Assembly (NCBI GenBank): GCA_029582155.1
Contig: CM055898.1
Location: 28,392,745 to 28,456,744 of the forward strand
Direction of reading: 5' to 3'
Length of the DNA stretch: 64,000 nucleotides
DNA from: Panopea generosa
Taxonomy: Eukaryota > Mollusca > Bivalvia > Adapedonta > Hiatellidae
A program made the position numbers and the translations under genes. Below the pieces are notes generated by a model that did not search any database, was not told the DNA's origin, and saw only the letters and a list, made by a program, of their open reading frames with translations. Shown here piece after piece: positions 61,355 to 64,000 of this stretch (its first letter is position 1; every line of letters starts with the position of its first letter).

Positions 61355-61640
61355 TGCAGCGTGGTCTAGTGGTAGAGTGTCCGCCTAGCATGCGGAGAGC
61401 TGCGGGTTCGATCTCCGACCAGATCATGCAAAAGGCTTTAAAAATGGTACCAGGAGCTTCCTCGCTTGATGCTCAGCATTTAGAGGAAAGTTCCAGGTCT
61501 GGTTGGCCCGGTGTCAGTATAATGTGACTGGATGGGGTATCATACCGTGTGGGATGCCAAGGCCTTAAATAGAGAAGGAAAAGCAACTGATATGACTGAA
61601 AATTGATGAAAGCGACCCTAAACCCCGTACAACAAAAAAA
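61355..61640 (+). mobile_element. tRNA-derived SINE (family A), intronic
   Basis: The head has A box TGGTCTAGTGG (61,362) and B box GGTTCGATCTC (61,405). The body 'aggagcttcctcgcttgatg' and 'ggcccggtgtcagtataatg' and the tail 'atatgactgaaaattgatga' match the SINE at 29,739-30,052. An extra module, 'ccaaggccttaaatagagaa' and onward, sits between body and tail. Flanks 'ttaattgaag' and 'ttaattaaaag' may be a worn target duplication. Confidence 0.8.
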
Positions 61641-61849
61641 ACAAACAACGTTTAATTAAAAGTGACTGTAAGGAAAATAAGCAGCATGCCAAGATGAACT
61701 GCATGTAGCAATCTTTTTCTTCTTAGCTCCCTGTAATGTAAACATAAATGGGTTGGTAATTCAAGTACACTGGTGACCATGATAGAATTGAAAAAAACAG
61801 GAAATGATGCTCATGTGGTTGAATCCCATAAAGTAAATGATAGGGACAC

Positions 61850-62275
61850 CAAGGCCTTAAATAGAGAAGGAAAAGCAACTGATTGAGATATTCTGAACAC
61901 TTGATATTCACTTAAAATCTTGTTTCCAAATATCCTAACTTCCATTCATCTCCGAAATACAAATCAAAATTCTTTTTTCGTACAATGGGATTCTTTATAA
62001 AACAAGACTATTCCCAGCAAATTGTGCTTAAAATTGTTGAAGTACTTATGATTACAAAATCTGTATACAGCAATTAAATTCGATTCAAGATCATTTTGCA
62101 TTTTTAAAACATAATAAAACATCTAAGATTATATACACCTTATATTTTATGTATAAGAAATCAGTTGCCTGTGAAATTTGATTGATTAATTTGCAAAATT
62201 ACTAGTTATTCACATGCTATTTTATCAGCATTTAGTAGAGAGATGCAAATTTCCTATCCTACTATATAAGTCCCT
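61850..62275 (+). repeat. Dispersed repeat shared with 22.67-23.41 kb
   Basis: It starts with the same 34-bp module found inside the family A SINE at 61,556-61,589. It then follows the 22,670-22,930 segment in order and later shares 'gagatgcaaRtttcctatcc' with 23,371. No MITE interrupts this copy. Confidence 0.6.
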
Positions 62276-63098
62276 GGGAACACATAGTGTTTCCATTCGG
62301 GCATTGTCAGGTTGTTCATCCATTCATACACCACACTTTATTGTCTGTATTACCACTCCTGAATCCATCATTTATTTTGATACCCCTCCAAAATCTTTAA
62401 TTTATTTTTATGAAATTTGGTAGACTGTGTTAATATTATGCCTATTGATCCATTCTGAAGAATTGTTTAGTTTTAGGCCTATAAATATTTTCAAATGCCA
62501 ATCTTCTCTGTACTTCTTCTACTGAACCCTTCATCAGATTTTTATGAAATTTGGTAGGAACAGTAACTGTTGGTTGATTGGTAAGGTTAGTTGAGAATAT
62601 CTTTTGAATTTTTTCAAAAACAAAACATGACCAGACTACTTATCTTAATTCCTTTATCGGATTTTGACAAAACTGAGCAAGAAAAGTTAGTAGACATCAT
62701 GGTAGGAGAAGCTAATGAGCAGCTTACTAATGTGCATATTCTTGCTATGTTCTACTCTGATGATTATTGACAGAGTTACAGATCATTAATTTTGTGTTCT
62801 GTATCGAACAAACAACTGCATTGAGAATTTGGCAGTACTTTGTCACTGCCATAACAGTTACAGCTTTGGACTGAATTTTCTATCCACTGACCCTTTCAAC
62901 CTATGAAATAGAGCGGGAGGTACTGAGTTCTGTCCACTGCAATGACATACCAAATAAATTAATTACTACGCTACTTGAAAAAATAGTCAAGTGTTGTAGC
63001 AATTTCACTTCCTGTTTAGCATTTATAAAAAAATTATACGTGCCAGCCCAGTATCATCGTAAGTTGTAATTTAAATAAACTTTTAATTTGTTTTGCAG
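62276..63098. other. Intron sequence, nothing recognised
   Basis: AT-rich, with 'tatgaaatttggtag' at 62,409 and again at 62,542 suggesting an old local duplication. Confidence 0.45.
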
Positions 63099-63165
63099 GA
63101 CTATTTGAGACTGAAGAGAAAGGATGTACTTAGCGACCTGAAAGATCTGATCTACAAATGTAGCA
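63099..63165 (+). CDS. Second coding exon of the 60,424 gene
   Basis: Acceptor tttaatttgttttgcag ends at 63,098. The exon reads DYLRLKRKDVLSDLKDLIYK CS plus one base, and ends at donor AGCA|gtaagt (63,166), phase 1. It joins the first exon in frame (…CNYIM + DYLRLK…). Highly charged and helical. The 2.47-kb intron between them contains SINEs of families A and C. Later exons must lie beyond 63.5 kb or outside the window. Not recognised, but strong splice signals and frame agreement support it. Confidence 0.65.
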
Positions 63166-63183
63166 GTAAGTAAAGTTGGATAC

Positions 63184-63533
63184 CAGGGCTCTCGTTTGCC
63201 CGATTTTGTGACCGTTATTCTGCCCCATTCCCAATGGCAAATATTCTCTTTTTTTCCCAATCCAAAATAACAAATCTCCCAATTTCAAAATGCAAAGAAA
63301 CCAAAAGAAATAATCTGGGGAAAAGATTTATTGATATTATGATTTTACTGTAGTCTTCTAGAAGAACATCACATTTTTTATATATTTAATATACAGTACA
63401 CATATACATGTATTGTTACCTATATTGAAAGTACCTGTGCTCTGTAATTTTCCCAATTTCTTTAAAAATAATGCAAATTTTCCCAAAGCCAGGTTCCCTA
63501 ACCCCATTCCCAAAAGTGCAAGCAAGAGCACTG
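63184..63533 (-). mobile_element. 350-bp hAT5-like MITE, copy 3
   Basis: The ends 'cagggctctcgtttgc' and 'gcaagcaagagcactg' are inverted repeats. A perfect gatac duplication flanks them (63,179-63,183 and 63,534-63,538). On the minus strand the body matches copies 1 and 2 (e.g. 'ccattgggaatg', 'gggaaaattacag'). It sits only 18 bp beyond the donor of the 63,099 exon. Confidence 0.8.
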
Positions 63534-63538
63534 GATAC

Positions 63539-64000
63539 ACGTCTATTCATGTGGGTGGATTACACAGAAATAATTGCATTGGAATTCTATTAGAATTGTT
63601 TATATGTATTATTTGAATGTTTCATTTTTATGGTAAACAAGACAATGTCAACCTGTCTACTTTTAAATTTTATAATTCATTGTGATCATAGAATCTGCAT
63701 ACATTAAACTCTTTGTACACATGTGCCACATAGTGGAAGGGAATAAAGAAATAGGCTGTGCCCATCTGTTCTATTCCATGTCTGCTTCATAACTCGTTCA
63801 GTCAGGTAAGGATTTTGGCATAGATGTCAGAAGAAGATCCATGATTTCAGTTTAGAGATGGTGTACTTAGAGGACGCAACACAAAATCAATGGGCACACA
63901 TGTTTTTCAGTAGAAATGTAGTAAATTTTAATAAAACATGGAAGATAGGGAGGGGGTGGGCAACATACAGAGCATAAAAAACTTCATGCTGCATTAAATA
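63539..64000. other. Likely intron, nothing recognised
   Basis: AT-rich to the window end. The weak donor-like 'cagtcaggtaagg' at about 63,803 has no matching open exon. Confidence 0.4.

Overview
The window looks like nuclear DNA from a marine invertebrate, most likely a bivalve mollusc. It is AT-rich and intron-rich, with no operons or bacterial-type genes. It is crowded with tRNA-derived SINEs, small inverted-repeat transposons (MITEs), broken non-LTR retrotransposons, and repeats of the mollusc type that begin 'caagagggc' or end in the hairpin 'aggtgagct'. The species cannot be named from the sequence. No complete protein-coding gene is present.

Bases 1 to about 21,420 are one tandem array, open at the left edge of the window. 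Its 54-bp unit reads in frame as MNLTEAPTEDAAQKHILV on the plus strand and as an 18-residue Cys/Ala/Ser repeat on the minus strand. Exact half-length (27-bp) units, 7-bp slippage variants, recurrent CpG transitions and long-range duplicated blocks (offsets of 816, about 1,180, about 1,907, 1,935, 2,805 and 10,271 bp) show that it is a satellite with higher-order structure, not an expressed repeat-protein gene. The last 1.8 kb before its right edge is degenerate.

From 21.4 to 26.8 kb lie dispersed mollusc repeats, a 350-bp hAT5-like MITE with a 5-bp target duplication, and an almost perfect 46-bp palindrome. From about 26.85 to 29.27 kb is a second tandem array, a 39-bp minisatellite that decays leftward and is also open on both strands.

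From 29.7 to 41.4 kb are SINEs, a cluster of thirteen GGAYGTTAY sites in both orientations around a possible exon, two TA-flanked transposons sharing CCGTATAT ends, a reverse-transcriptase relic and a 206-bp hAT-like MITE. From 41.45 to 47.29 kb two terminal-inverted-repeat ends with palindromic 22-bp repeats face each other and may bound one 5.8-kb element; a 97-codon open frame lies inside. From 47.6 to 51.6 kb are two possible minus-strand exons and two LINE 3' remnants.

The rest has GA, GT and GAA simple repeats, a pair of related exon-like segments near 56.1-56.4 kb, and the best gene evidence in the window: two phase-compatible plus-strand exons (60,478-60,627 and 63,099-63,165) encoding the start of an unrecognised helical protein. 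Its intron holds several SINE copies, and a third copy of the 350-bp MITE lies just after the second exon.
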